Made by a program: the position numbers and the translations under genes. A stretch of DNA of 19,818 bases from JADFOB01 sp046753625 (GTDB taxonomy: Bacteria > Planctomycetota > Phycisphaerae > UBA1845): positions 1-19,818 of the forward strand of contig JBHHUB010000063.1 in NCBI GenBank assembly GCA_046753625.1. Direction: 5' to 3'. Below the pieces are notes generated by a model that was not told the origin of the DNA, did not search any database, and saw only the letters and a list, made by a program, of their open reading frames with translations. Below, in pieces: positions 1-8,084 of this stretch. The first letter of the stretch is position 1, and every line of letters begins with the position of its first letter.

Positions 1-78
1 CGCTGACGGGGCGTTCCCGCGAAGGGGGCCACCAAGCCGGTCCTTTGGGGGTCGGTCAGAGATCGTCCATTTCCGTCT

Positions 79-140
79 GCGCCAGCCTATTTCAACGGAC
101 TTTTTCGGTTTCGGGTAAGTCCGTTGAAACGGGCTGGCGC
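79..140. repeat. Long imperfect inverted repeat (hairpin)
   Basis: The arms are 24 bases each, 79-102 and 117-140, separated by a 14-base loop. They match at 22 of 24 positions; the exceptions are TA at 88-89 facing CG, one of which can form a T-G wobble. The outer arm reads GCGCCAGCC and the inner arm TTTCAACGGACTT. It could be a REP/BIME-type unit, a terminator of a gene lying to the left, or part of a structured RNA. Confidence 0.7.
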
Positions 141-165
141 TGAGAGGAGCAGGGGTTGGTCGCTT

Positions 166-186
166 CCCGGGCGTAGAACGTCCGGG
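166..186. repeat. Perfect-type short hairpin
   Basis: CCCGGGCGT (166-174) pairs with ACGTCCGGG (178-186) over nine positions with one G-T wobble and a three-base AGA loop. It is the second of three consecutive hairpins in this gap. Confidence 0.6.
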
Positions 187-204
187 CTAACGGCCCTTCG
201 GGAA

Positions 205-222
205 AGACCGCTGAAGCGGTCT
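205..222. repeat. Palindrome AGACCGCT-GA-AGCGGTCT
   Basis: An eight-base perfect stem with a two-base loop. Its core stem GACCGCT/AGCGGTC recurs at 5345-5360, so this looks like a dispersed REP-like palindrome and not a one-off terminator. No T-run follows on either strand. Confidence 0.65.
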
Positions 223-332
223 GCCGGTTACAAGCCCCCAAAGAACTTGACCACCACGCTGCACGGTATGACCCACGTCGCACGCGCCGGGATTGTCATG
301 GACCCGCGCTGCCGCGTCGGCTGCCCACCGAC

Positions 333-361
333 TGGTCATGCGCTGCCGCTTTACCTAGAAT
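333..361 (+). promoter_or_regulatory. Possible sigma70-type promoter for the cytochrome/propeller pair
   Basis: TGGTCA (333-338) and TAGAAT (356-361) are spaced by 17 bases. The -35 matches consensus at 4 of 6 positions and the -10 at 4 of 6. It would leave a leader of about 220 bases before the ATG at 591. This is a pattern match only. Confidence 0.25.
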
Positions 362-590
362 GAAAGCCGCAGCGTGCAACACTCGAAAGACTACCAGGCG
401 ACGGTTGAGCAAAGCGGGCCGACCGATTCGTTTCGGTTATCGGCCGTGCATGGCGGTTCCCCGTTAGCGAGGAACGACCCGATGGCTGCCTGCGACACCG
501 GCCTTGTGCCGCGGTCGCTGCCTGACGGGTCGCGACAAGAATCGGCAACTCGCAGTCCGTGCGTCGAGGCATCATCAGAAACGAATCGGT

Positions 591-3452
591 ATGAGCGACC
601 CCCAATCCGATCAGGGCCACCCCAACACGCCGCGCCGCGTGCGCTACGTACCGGCCATCGGTCCGCGATTGGCCAAATGCCTCTTCGTGATGTTCGCGCT
701 GTTTGCGGTCTTGGGGGTCAACTCCGTGTACCTCGCGAGCATCACCATGCTGGAGTGGGTTACGCAGTCAACGGTTCAAAACTACTTCTATCAGTTCATG
801 TTCCTGATTCATCTGCTCTTGGGCCTGTTGATCGTGCCGCCGTTCATCGTGTTCGGGATCGTCCATACGCAAAACACGCACAACCGAAAGAATCGGCGCG
901 CGGTGCGCGTGGGTTACGGCCTGTTGGTGGTCGCTTCCGTGCTTCTGGTCAGCGGCCTGGTGTTGACGCGCGTGGACATCGGATCGATTCGCATCGACGT
1001 AAGAAATCCGGTTGCGCGCAGCGCGGCTTACTGGCTGCATGCCTTGTCGCCGCTGGTAGTGGTCTGGTTATTCGTGTTGCACCGGCTGGCGGGCAAGCGG
1101 ATCAAATGGAAGGTGGGCGCTACCTGGGCGGCGGTGGCGGGCGCCTTCGCCATCGGAATGATGCTCTTCCATTCTCAGGATCCGCGCGGGTGGGACGCCG
1201 TCGGACCGCAATCGGGGGAGCGCTACTTCTTCCCGTCGCTGGCGCGCACGGCCACGGGCAACTTCATCCCTGAGGTTGCGCTCATGCAGGATGCCTATTG
1301 CAAGGAGTGCCACGAAGATGTCCATAAGGCATGGGAATACAGCGCACATCGGTTCAGCTCGTTCAACAATCCGGCGTATCTGTTTTCCGTGTTGAACACG
1401 CGCAAAGCCGTCTTCGCGCGGGATGGCAACGTGCACGCCTCGCGATTCTGCGCGGGATGCCACGATCCGGTCCCTTTCTTCAGCGGCGCGTTCGACGATC
1501 CGAAGTTCGACGATCCGGCATACGATTTAACCTCGGACGCCGCCGCGCAGGCCGGCGTAACCTGTTCCGTCTGCCACGCGATCACCCAGATCAACAGCCC
1601 GCGCGGCAACGGCGCGTTTACCATCGACGCACCGGCCCATTATCCCTTCACCTTCAGCGATTCACCGTTTCTACAGTGGGTCAACCGGCAGCTCGTCAAA
1701 GCCAAACCCGCCTTCCACAAGAAGGTCTTCCTCAAACCGGTTCACAAAGAGCCCGAGTTTTGCAGTGGATGCCACAAGGTGCATCTGCCCGAGGAACTCA
1801 ACGGATACAAGTGGCTTCGCGGACAGAATCACTACGATTCCTTTCTGCTCTCCGGCGTATCGGGGCACGGCGTGTCGAGTTTCTACTATCCCGAAAAGGC
1901 GGAGCCCAACTGTAATAACTGCCACATGCCGCTGGAACCTTCCGAGGATTTCGGCGCTCAAGACTTTGACGATTCCGGCGTGCTCAGCGTTCACAACCAT
2001 CAGTTCCCCTCCGCCAATACCGCCATGGGGCATCTGCTGGGCGCTCCCGCGTGGGCGATCCAGAAGCATTCGACCTTTAACGAAAACGTCATGCGCGTCG
2101 ACATCTTCGGGATCAAGGAAGGCGGTACGATCGCTTCGCCGCTTGTTGCGCCGATCCGCCCCGAGGTACCGACGCTGAAGCCCGGGGCATCCTATCTGCT
2201 TGAAACGGTGATTCGAACGGTCAAGATGGGCCACCTGTTTACCGAAGGCACGGCGGATTCCAACGAGGTCTGGCTGGATGTGACGGTGCGCGCCGGTGAT
2301 CGCGTGATCGGCCGAAGCGGCGGAATGAATCCTTCAGATGGGGCTGTCGACCCCTGGTCCCACTTCGTCAATGCCTACGTGATCGACCGCGAAGGCAATC
2401 GGATCGACCGGCGCAACGCCGAGGACATATTCGTGGCACTGTACAACCACCAGATTCCACCCGGCGCCGCCGACGTCGTTCACTTTGCGCTCACCGTTCC
2501 CAAGGATGTTTCGGAACCCATGACCGTGGACGTGGCCTTGAGATTCCGCAAGTTCGACACGCGATACATGCAATACTTTCAGGGCGATGCGTTTACGCGC
2601 AACGATCTCCCCGTCATGACGCTTGCGACGGACCGCGTAACGTTTCCCGTGGGCGACGGCGCCGCCCGACAAAACCAAGAACCCTCCGCGATCGTCGCAT
2701 GGCAGCGGTGGAACGACTACGGCATCGGGCTGCTGCGGGAGGGCAACCAGGGCGCCAACCGAGGCGAACTGCGGCAGGCGGAGGCGGCATTCGCCGAAGT
2801 CGAACGACTCGGCCGACCCGACGGGCCGGTCAACCGCGCACGCGTCTATTTCAAAGAGGGACGATTGGAGGAAGCGGTTCGGGCGCTTCAGGACGCGGCC
2901 CTGTTTGAGCCCCCCGCGCCGCCTTGGACCGTGGCTTGGTTCACGGGGCTGGTCAACAAGCAGAACGGCTTTCTCGATGAGGCCATCGCCGATTTTCGCG
3001 GCATCGTCACTATGGACACCGAGGAAACACGCCGCCGTGGGTTTGACTTTTCGCTGGATTACCGTCTGCTCAATGAGCTGGGCCAGACGCTGTACGAGCG
3101 GTCCAAGAGCTATCGCGACCCGCAGCATGAGGCGATTCGCAATCAAATGCGTCAAGAGGCCATCACCTGGTTTCAGCGAACGTTGGAGATTGATCCGGAA
3201 AACACGACCGCCCATTACAACCTGGCGCTGATCTACGCGCAGATGGGTCAGCGAGACAAAGCCGCGATTCATCGGCAATGGCATGCCAAGTACAAGCCGG
3301 ACGACAACGCGCGAGATCGTGCGGTTGCGGCCGCTCGGCGCAAGAGCCCACCCGCCAACCACGCCGCTGAAGCCATCGTCATGTACGATCTACAGCGCCC
3401 GGACGCGATTGGACTGACCGAAAACGGAAAGAAGGTCGCGACTCATGAATGA
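591..3452 (+). CDS. Membrane cytochrome b-like / pentahaem c-type cytochrome / TPR fusion protein
   Basis: Predicted 953-residue envelope electron-transfer protein. Hydrophobic segments lie near residues 31-52, 67-92, 108-127, 146-166 and 177-195. Histidines at 74, 92, 150 and 164 in or beside the helices suggest b-type haem ligation (inference). Five CxxCH motifs follow: CKECH 237, CAGCH 287, CSVCH 325, CSGCH 391 and CNNCH 441, each expected to bind haem c outside the cytoplasm. The middle (about 480-690) looks beta-rich and is unassigned. TPR-like helices span about 706-896, for example the stretch around AHYNLALIYAQMG. I chose ATG 591 because the protein then begins just before the first helix; an in-frame upstream start at 504 adds 29 residues unlike a signal. 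No clear Shine-Dalgarno is seen. The gene overlaps the next by 8 bases, so the products are probably made together. The electron donor and acceptor cannot be read from sequence. Confidence 0.85.
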   Translation: MSDPQSDQGHPNTPRRVRYVPAIGPRLAKCLFVMFALFAVLGVNSVYLASITMLEWVTQSTVQNYFYQFMFLIHLLLGLLIVPPFIVFGIVHTQNTHNRKNRRAVRVGYGLLVVASVLLVSGLVLTRVDIGSIRIDVRNPVARSAAYWLHALSPLVVVWLFVLHRLAGKRIKWKVGATWAAVAGAFAIGMMLFHSQDPRGWDAVGPQSGERYFFPSLARTATGNFIPEVALMQDAYCKECHEDVHKAWEYSAHRFSSFNNPAYLFSVLNTRKAVFARDGNVHASRFCAGCHDPVPFFSGAFDDPKFDDPAYDLTSDAAAQAGVTCSVCHAITQINSPRGNGAFTIDAPAHYPFTFSDSPFLQWVNRQLVKAKPAFHKKVFLKPVHKEPEFCSGCHKVHLPEELNGYKWLRGQNHYDSFLLSGVSGHGVSSFYYPEKAEPNCNNCHMPLEPSEDFGAQDFDDSGVLSVHNHQFPSANTAMGHLLGAPAWAIQKHSTFNENVMRVDIFGIKEGGTIASPLVAPIRPEVPTLKPGASYLLETVIRTVKMGHLFTEGTADSNEVWLDVTVRAGDRVIGRSGGMNPSDGAVDPWSHFVNAYVIDREGNRIDRRNAEDIFVALYNHQIPPGAADVVHFALTVPKDVSEPMTVDVALRFRKFDTRYMQYFQGDAFTRNDLPVMTLATDRVTFPVGDGAARQNQEPSAIVAWQRWNDYGIGLLREGNQGANRGELRQAEAAFAEVERLGRPDGPVNRARVYFKEGRLEEAVRALQDAALFEPPAPPWTVAWFTGLVNKQNGFLDEAIADFRGIVTMDTEETRRRGFDFSLDYRLLNELGQTLYERSKSYRDPQHEAIRNQMRQEAITWFQRTLEIDPENTTAHYNLALIYAQMGQRDKAAIHRQWHAKYKPDDNARDRAVAAARRKSPPANHAAEAIVMYDLQRPDAIGLTENGKKVATHE

Positions 3453-5322
3453 TCCCAACGCCGGCACATCTCCAGACGGCAAGCCGTCGCACGACGAAGA
3501 ATTCGTCGCCACCGACGATGCGATCATCGGCAAGGCGTTCAACTGGTCGATGCTGGTCGTGGCCGGAATCGGCTTGCTGGTGCTCGCTGCGTTCGTTTGG
3601 ACAAGGCCGTCGGAACGAGGCAAAGCACCGGCGGCGGTGCCGGTCGAACCGCCGCGGACGGTTGAGCCCGCCGTCAGGCCGCCCGAAGTTCACTTCGTCG
3701 ACGTGACCCGGTTGGCCGGTATTTCTTTCGTCCATTGCAACGGAGCCGTGGGGGACAAGTTGTTACCCGAAACGATGGGCGGCGGCGTGGCGTTTGTAGA
3801 TTACGACAGCGACGGCGATCAGGACTTGCTCTTGATCAATTCGATGCCCTGGCCGGGCAACGCCCAGCCGGACCGCCCGCCACCGACCATGGCGCTCTAC
3901 CAAAACGACGGAGCCGGCGCTTTTTCGGATGTTACGAAAGCGGCACAACTGGACGTACCCATGTACGGCATGGGGGTAGCCGTCGGCGACTTCAACGGCG
4001 ACGGTTGGATCGATTTATTCGTCACGGCCGTCGGGCGTAATCACCTGTTCGCCAACCGCGGCGGGCGGTTCGAGGATGTCACGGCCACGGCTGGTGTAGC
4101 CGGAGCGGACGACGCGTGGAGCACCTGTGCTACCTTTTTCGATTGCGACAACGATGGCGATTTGGATCTGTACGTGGGCAACTATGTTCGCTGGTCGCGC
4201 GCCATTGATTTCGAAGTGGACTACAAGCTGCTGGGCGTCGGTCGGGCGTACGGCCCGCCGATGAACTTCGAGGGTACCTTTTCTCAGCTGTACCGGAATA
4301 ACGGGAACGGCACCTTCGAGGACGTCTCCCGAGCCGCCGGACTGCACCTCACCAACCCCGCGACCGGTCGGCCCATGGGCAAAGCGCTCGGCGCGGTGCC
4401 CGTGGACGTGGATCGCGACGGCTGGACGGACCTGTTCGTCGCCAACGATACGGTCCAAAACGTCCTCTTGCACAACAATCGCGACGGCACGTTTGCCGAA
4501 CGCGCCATCGAGTTCGGCTTGGCGTTCGATCGAAACGGCAGCGCTACGGGCGCTATGGGCGTCGACGCCGGCTATTATCGCAACGACGACGCCTTGGGGT
4601 TCTTCATAGGCAACTTCGCCAACGAAATGACGTCGCTCTACGTTGCGCAGGGCGATGCGACACTCTTTGCGGACGAAGCCATCGGCGAGGGTATCGGCGC
4701 ACCGACCCGGCTGATGCTTTCCTTCGGCGTCATGCTTTTCGATTATGATCTGGATGGACGCCTGGATCTGCTCCAGGCCAACGGCCACCTCGAAGAAGCG
4801 ATCAACCTCGTACAGCCGAGCCAGCATTACGAACAGCCGGCGCAACTGTTTTGGAACTGCGGACCGGGCACCCGCGGTTGCTTCGTGCCCGTAGCATGGG
4901 ACACGGCGGGCGACTTGGGAACACCGATCGTGGGGCGCGGCAGCGCGGTGGCCGATATCGACGGCGACGGCGATCTGGATGCCATCGTCACCCAAGTCGG
5001 CCGACGCCCCCTGCTGCTGCGTAACGATCAAGCCATGGGCCACCACTGGGCGCGGTTTCGGCTGATGGCCAATCCGCCGAACACATCGGCCATCGGAGCG
5101 GTCGTGCAGGTATCGGCTGGCGATCTTTCGATGCGCCGTCGCGTCATGCCGACGCGCAGCTACCTGTCGCAGTCCGAGTTGCCGGTAACCGTGGGCCTGG
5201 GAACACACGCCCCCATCGAACAACTCACGATCACCTGGCCCGACGGCACGCAACGCACCCTGCGCAACCTGACCGTCGATCGTACTTTTACGATCCGACA
5301 GGGCGAGGATGTCATTCGCTAG
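3445..5322 (+). CDS. Membrane-anchored FG-GAP/VCBS propeller protein with ASPIC/UnbV domain (CRTAC1-like)
   Basis: A 625-residue protein with a short cytoplasmic start, one membrane helix at about 34-51 and a proline-rich linker, so most of it should face outside. The family signature FVDVTRLAGISFVHCNG begins near residue 84, followed by LPETMGGGVAFVDYDSDGD. Six calcium-binding-type Dx[DN]xDGxxD loops are visible near residues 119, 182, 233, 321, 433 and 504, as expected for an integrin-like beta-propeller. The last 80 residues fit the ASPIC/UnbV domain (AIGAVVQVSAG, then WPDGTQRTL). GAAGG at 3431-3435 lies nine bases before the ATG, inside the cytochrome gene. The ATGAATGA overlap with that gene indicates translational coupling. 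The family often sits beside TPR or multihaem proteins, but no reaction is established; a binding or scaffold role for the cytochrome is inference. Confidence 0.88.
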   Translation: MNDPNAGTSPDGKPSHDEEFVATDDAIIGKAFNWSMLVVAGIGLLVLAAFVWTRPSERGKAPAAVPVEPPRTVEPAVRPPEVHFVDVTRLAGISFVHCNGAVGDKLLPETMGGGVAFVDYDSDGDQDLLLINSMPWPGNAQPDRPPPTMALYQNDGAGAFSDVTKAAQLDVPMYGMGVAVGDFNGDGWIDLFVTAVGRNHLFANRGGRFEDVTATAGVAGADDAWSTCATFFDCDNDGDLDLYVGNYVRWSRAIDFEVDYKLLGVGRAYGPPMNFEGTFSQLYRNNGNGTFEDVSRAAGLHLTNPATGRPMGKALGAVPVDVDRDGWTDLFVANDTVQNVLLHNNRDGTFAERAIEFGLAFDRNGSATGAMGVDAGYYRNDDALGFFIGNFANEMTSLYVAQGDATLFADEAIGEGIGAPTRLMLSFGVMLFDYDLDGRLDLLQANGHLEEAINLVQPSQHYEQPAQLFWNCGPGTRGCFVPVAWDTAGDLGTPIVGRGSAVADIDGDGDLDAIVTQVGRRPLLLRNDQAMGHHWARFRLMANPPNTSAIGAVVQVSAGDLSMRRRVMPTRSYLSQSELPVTVGLGTHAPIEQLTITWPDGTQRTLRNLTVDRTFTIRQGEDVIR

Positions 5323-5344
5323 ACAACCGCGACGCGGAAAACGC

Positions 5345-5360
5345 GACCGCTATAGCGGTC
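5345..5360. repeat. Perfect 16-bp palindrome GACCGCTATAGCGGTC
   Basis: Self-complementary over all 16 bases. It shares the seven-base stem GACCGCT/AGCGGTC with the palindrome at 205-222, differing only in the two central bases. It begins 22 bases after the propeller gene stop codon, so it might act as a terminator, but no T-run follows. Confidence 0.65.
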
Positions 5361-5398
5361 TCGCTTCGCGAACCTCGCGGCGATTGTTTGACCCCGAG

Positions 5399-5418
5399 GC
5401 GCGGGCTTCAGCCCGCGC
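5399..5418. repeat. Hairpin GCGCGGGCT-TC-AGCCCGCGC
   Basis: A nine-base perfect stem with a TC loop. It is the second palindrome of the array between the propeller and mutase genes and has REP-like composition. Confidence 0.65.
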
Positions 5419-5488
5419 GGCCTCCAGACTGCCAATATCCCGATTGGCGCGCTTCAGACGACCAGGCGCAAGCTTGGTGACGTCTACC

Positions 5489-5511
5489 GCGCGAGGTCCG
5501 CAGGCTCGCGC
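5489..5511. repeat. Hairpin GCGCGAG / CTCGCGC
   Basis: A seven-base perfect stem (5489-5495 with 5505-5511) around a nine-base loop. It is the third palindrome of this array. Confidence 0.5.
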
Positions 5512-5647
5512 CAGCGGCTCTGATGTGGTGTACGCATGTCGGCACAGCGCCGATTTGACGATGCCCCGGCGCGCCGCTAGGTTCCCCCAAGGGAAAGATC
5601 GGACGGGTTTGGAGCTGGACCACGACCCTGTTGTCATGCCAGAAAGA

Positions 5648-5651
5648 GGAG
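5648..5651 (+). promoter_or_regulatory. Ribosome binding site deciding the mutase start
   Basis: GGAG within AAAGAGGAG ends five bases before ATG 5657. It supports that start over the in-frame ATG at 5636, which lies upstream of this site. Confidence 0.7.
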
Positions 5652-5656
5652 TTGAT

Positions 5657-7999
5657 ATGCTTTCCACGACGACCGACGAAGGCTTACTGAAACAAGCCGA
5701 GCAGGGCATCTTGGGCTACTTGGGCGCGCAGCGAGATAGCGGGCTGATCGCCGGGACGTACTACGACGCGGCGGTCGCCTGCGCGATGCCCAATCTGCGC
5801 AAGTGGTTGACGGCCGATGTGCTTGACGAAATCTCGCCCAACCTGCGGAACGGATTACGCAAGGCCATTCAAGAGGCGCGGTGGGAGGAGTTGACCAACG
5901 CCTTTTCGCGCGATGTGGCCTTCGGCACCGGCGGCATCAGAGAGAAGATGGGCCCCACGCGCGATGTCGTCCTGCAACTGAAAGAGCAGGGCATCGACGC
6001 ACCCATCGTCAAAGGACCGAATACGATCAACAACGTGATCTACCTGCTCACGTCCGCCGGGACCGCCAAATTCGGCATCGAACGTACACCGCCGCTAACC
6101 AAGGTCGTAATCGGATTCGACAGTCGGGTGCGCGGCAGCGATTTCGCCCGGATGATCGCGAGCCTGTTTCTCGCCTACGATTACACGGTGTACCTGTTCG
6201 ACGAAGCCTGCCTGTACCCGAGCGTCACGTTCGCCCTACCGACGCTGAAAGCCGACGTCGGCGTGTTTATTTCTGCGAGCCACAACGATTTTCGGTACAA
6301 CGGCTACAAGCTCTCTTGCCAAAACGGGTCACAGTTCGACCCGGTCGAGCGGGACCGTTTGTACGAGCAATACATCCGCAAGATCGATTTCTCCGACATC
6401 AAGACCGTGGCCTTCGATCAGGTGGCCGAAGAAAAGCTCTGGTTCCTGGGCGGCGTCAAGAGCGGGGACGGCCGGACGATCGACGGTGGCGAGCACGCGG
6501 GCTTACCCCTGGCCGACCCGTTGCCCGACGCCGGCGACCGCTACGCCGGCCGCGAGCACCGCATCATCGACTTGCACTCCATGCACTGCGACCACGTCAA
6601 GACATTCCTCCTGCGCGCCGACCAGGTCAGAACGGCCCAAACACCGATTTCCATAGGGTATTCGGCCTACAACGGTTCCGGTCGCAAGGCGGTGCCGCGG
6701 CTGCTGGAGGAAGTCGGCTTCCAAAACGTGCGCAAGATCATGAAGCTCGACGCACTCGACGGCATGTTCCCTGCGTTTTGCAGCGATCCCGGCAACGAAC
6801 AGCAGCCCGATCCCGGAGACTGGCGGGCGGCGGACATCGCGGTCGACGCATTCAAGGAAGAGTATCCCGACGCGTGGGATTCGGTCGATCTGATCGTCGG
6901 GACCGATCCCGACGCCGATCGCTGCGGCGTGATCCTCAAGATTCCGCCGCATCAACGCGAGGCCTACGCGCATCCGGGAACCGGCGCGTTGCGGGATTAC
7001 GCACTCATTTCCGCCGATGAGGCATGGTCACTGATCCTCTGGTATCGCCTTCAGTACGAAAAGGAAAAATACGGCGCGATCCGTGACGTGCACAAGAAGT
7101 TCATCGTGCTATCTCACACGACTACCGATCTGCTCACGCGCGTCGCCCGCACATTCGGGCTCGGCGTGCTCAAGACCTGGGTCGGTTTTGCGCAGCTCGC
7201 GGCCGGAACGCGGGCTGTCTGGGACCTGAATCGGGGCAAGGATACCGACGGGTTGACGGAAAACGGGCTCTTCCCCCCGTACATCGAAGGGCGGCGCCAT
7301 CCGAACGATCTTCGTGCCAATCGAACCATCCACTCCTGGGAAGGTATGGGCGATGCGCAGCGATGCATCAACGTAGCCGCCCTGGAGCAAAGCAATGGGT
7401 TTTCCATCCTCGGCGATGTGCCGCCGGATGAGCGTTCGCTCGGCGTAGGCGGCCATGTAAGAGACAAGGACGGGACGTTTGCGGCCGTCCTGGTGGCGGA
7501 ACTCGTCAACTACGCCAAGCAAAAGGGGACGCACGTGCTCGACCTGCTCGACAAGCACCTCTACCTCAATCGCGACATCGGCCTGTACGTCACCCATTAC
7601 GAACCGGATCCCCTCGACGGCGAGTACGAAGGACTGGCCGGATACACCAAGAAGCGTGGAATTCTCGACAAGGCCGAAGCGCTGTTCGCCGGCTGCAAGA
7701 GCCGGCCGTTCAAGCTCGGTGGGCTCAGCGTAATCGACGCCACGGTATACCGAACCGGCAAGTACGATCGGGTCAACTGGGCCGGCTTTCCCGATGAAGG
7801 CTATCGGTTTTTCTTCAACTCCGACCGGCGATCTCACCTGACGATTCGACCGTCGGGGACTTCCAACGCGCTGCGCTTTCATGTGCAACTCTTCGGCGGA
7901 TGTCCGCCGCGCGAGGAGTTGATCGGCGAAAAGGCCAAGCTCCGTGCAACCACCGTGCAAATCGTCAAGGATATTCGCCGCTTGATCGGCGCGGTGTAG
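5657..7999 (+). CDS. Phosphohexomutase (phosphoglucomutase/phosphomannomutase superfamily), long form
   Basis: A 780-residue cytoplasmic enzyme of the alpha-D-phosphohexomutase superfamily, which interconverts sugar 1- and 6-phosphates. The phosphoserine loop reads FISASHNDFRYNGYK with the catalytic serine at about 208. The magnesium loop DPDADRCGV holds Asp 417, 419 and 421. The C-terminal phosphate-binding loop RPSGTSNALRF starts at 731. The early FGTGGIREKMG stretch also fits domain 1. The protein is much longer than the usual 450-600 residues, with about 210 residues between the serine and metal loops. I cannot identify the usual GE(E/M)SG sugar-specificity loop; DGLTENG near 7250 may correspond. 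Glucose versus mannose specificity cannot be called. A good Shine-Dalgarno sets the start. Alone on its strand, it converges on yidC across 85 bases with no clear terminator. Confidence 0.9.
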   Translation: MLSTTTDEGLLKQAEQGILGYLGAQRDSGLIAGTYYDAAVACAMPNLRKWLTADVLDEISPNLRNGLRKAIQEARWEELTNAFSRDVAFGTGGIREKMGPTRDVVLQLKEQGIDAPIVKGPNTINNVIYLLTSAGTAKFGIERTPPLTKVVIGFDSRVRGSDFARMIASLFLAYDYTVYLFDEACLYPSVTFALPTLKADVGVFISASHNDFRYNGYKLSCQNGSQFDPVERDRLYEQYIRKIDFSDIKTVAFDQVAEEKLWFLGGVKSGDGRTIDGGEHAGLPLADPLPDAGDRYAGREHRIIDLHSMHCDHVKTFLLRADQVRTAQTPISIGYSAYNGSGRKAVPRLLEEVGFQNVRKIMKLDALDGMFPAFCSDPGNEQQPDPGDWRAADIAVDAFKEEYPDAWDSVDLIVGTDPDADRCGVILKIPPHQREAYAHPGTGALRDYALISADEAWSLILWYRLQYEKEKYGAIRDVHKKFIVLSHTTTDLLTRVARTFGLGVLKTWVGFAQLAAGTRAVWDLNRGKDTDGLTENGLFPPYIEGRRHPNDLRANRTIHSWEGMGDAQRCINVAALEQSNGFSILGDVPPDERSLGVGGHVRDKDGTFAAVLVAELVNYAKQKGTHVLDLLDKHLYLNRDIGLYVTHYEPDPLDGEYEGLAGYTKKRGILDKAEALFAGCKSRPFKLGGLSVIDATVYRTGKYDRVNWAGFPDEGYRFFFNSDRRSHLTIRPSGTSNALRFHVQLFGGCPPREELIGEKAKLRATTVQIVKDIRRLIGAV

Positions 8000-8084
8000 T
8001 CGAGATTCGAACGTCGAAGATCAAGAGCCTCATATCGAAGCAGCATGCACCGGCGTGGACGTGCTCCGTGTGACGCGCCATGGC

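Larger units (their letters stand above)
1..590. other. Gene-free leader region with tandem hairpins
   Basis: I see no convincing gene here. The open frames that cross it carry no recognisable domain and run through palindromes. The left 225 bases hold three strong hairpins listed separately. The stretch from about 225 to 590 shows only a possible promoter and the untranslated leader of the cytochrome gene. Confidence 0.6.
5323..5656. other. Palindrome-rich intergenic region
   Basis: There is no supported gene here. A long frame reaches in-frame into the mutase gene from 5309, but its translation is basic, low in complexity and runs through palindromes. Three hairpin units are listed separately. 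A fourth, weaker pairing is CCTCG 5373-5377 with CGAGG 5395-5399. No promoter stands out. Confidence 0.55.
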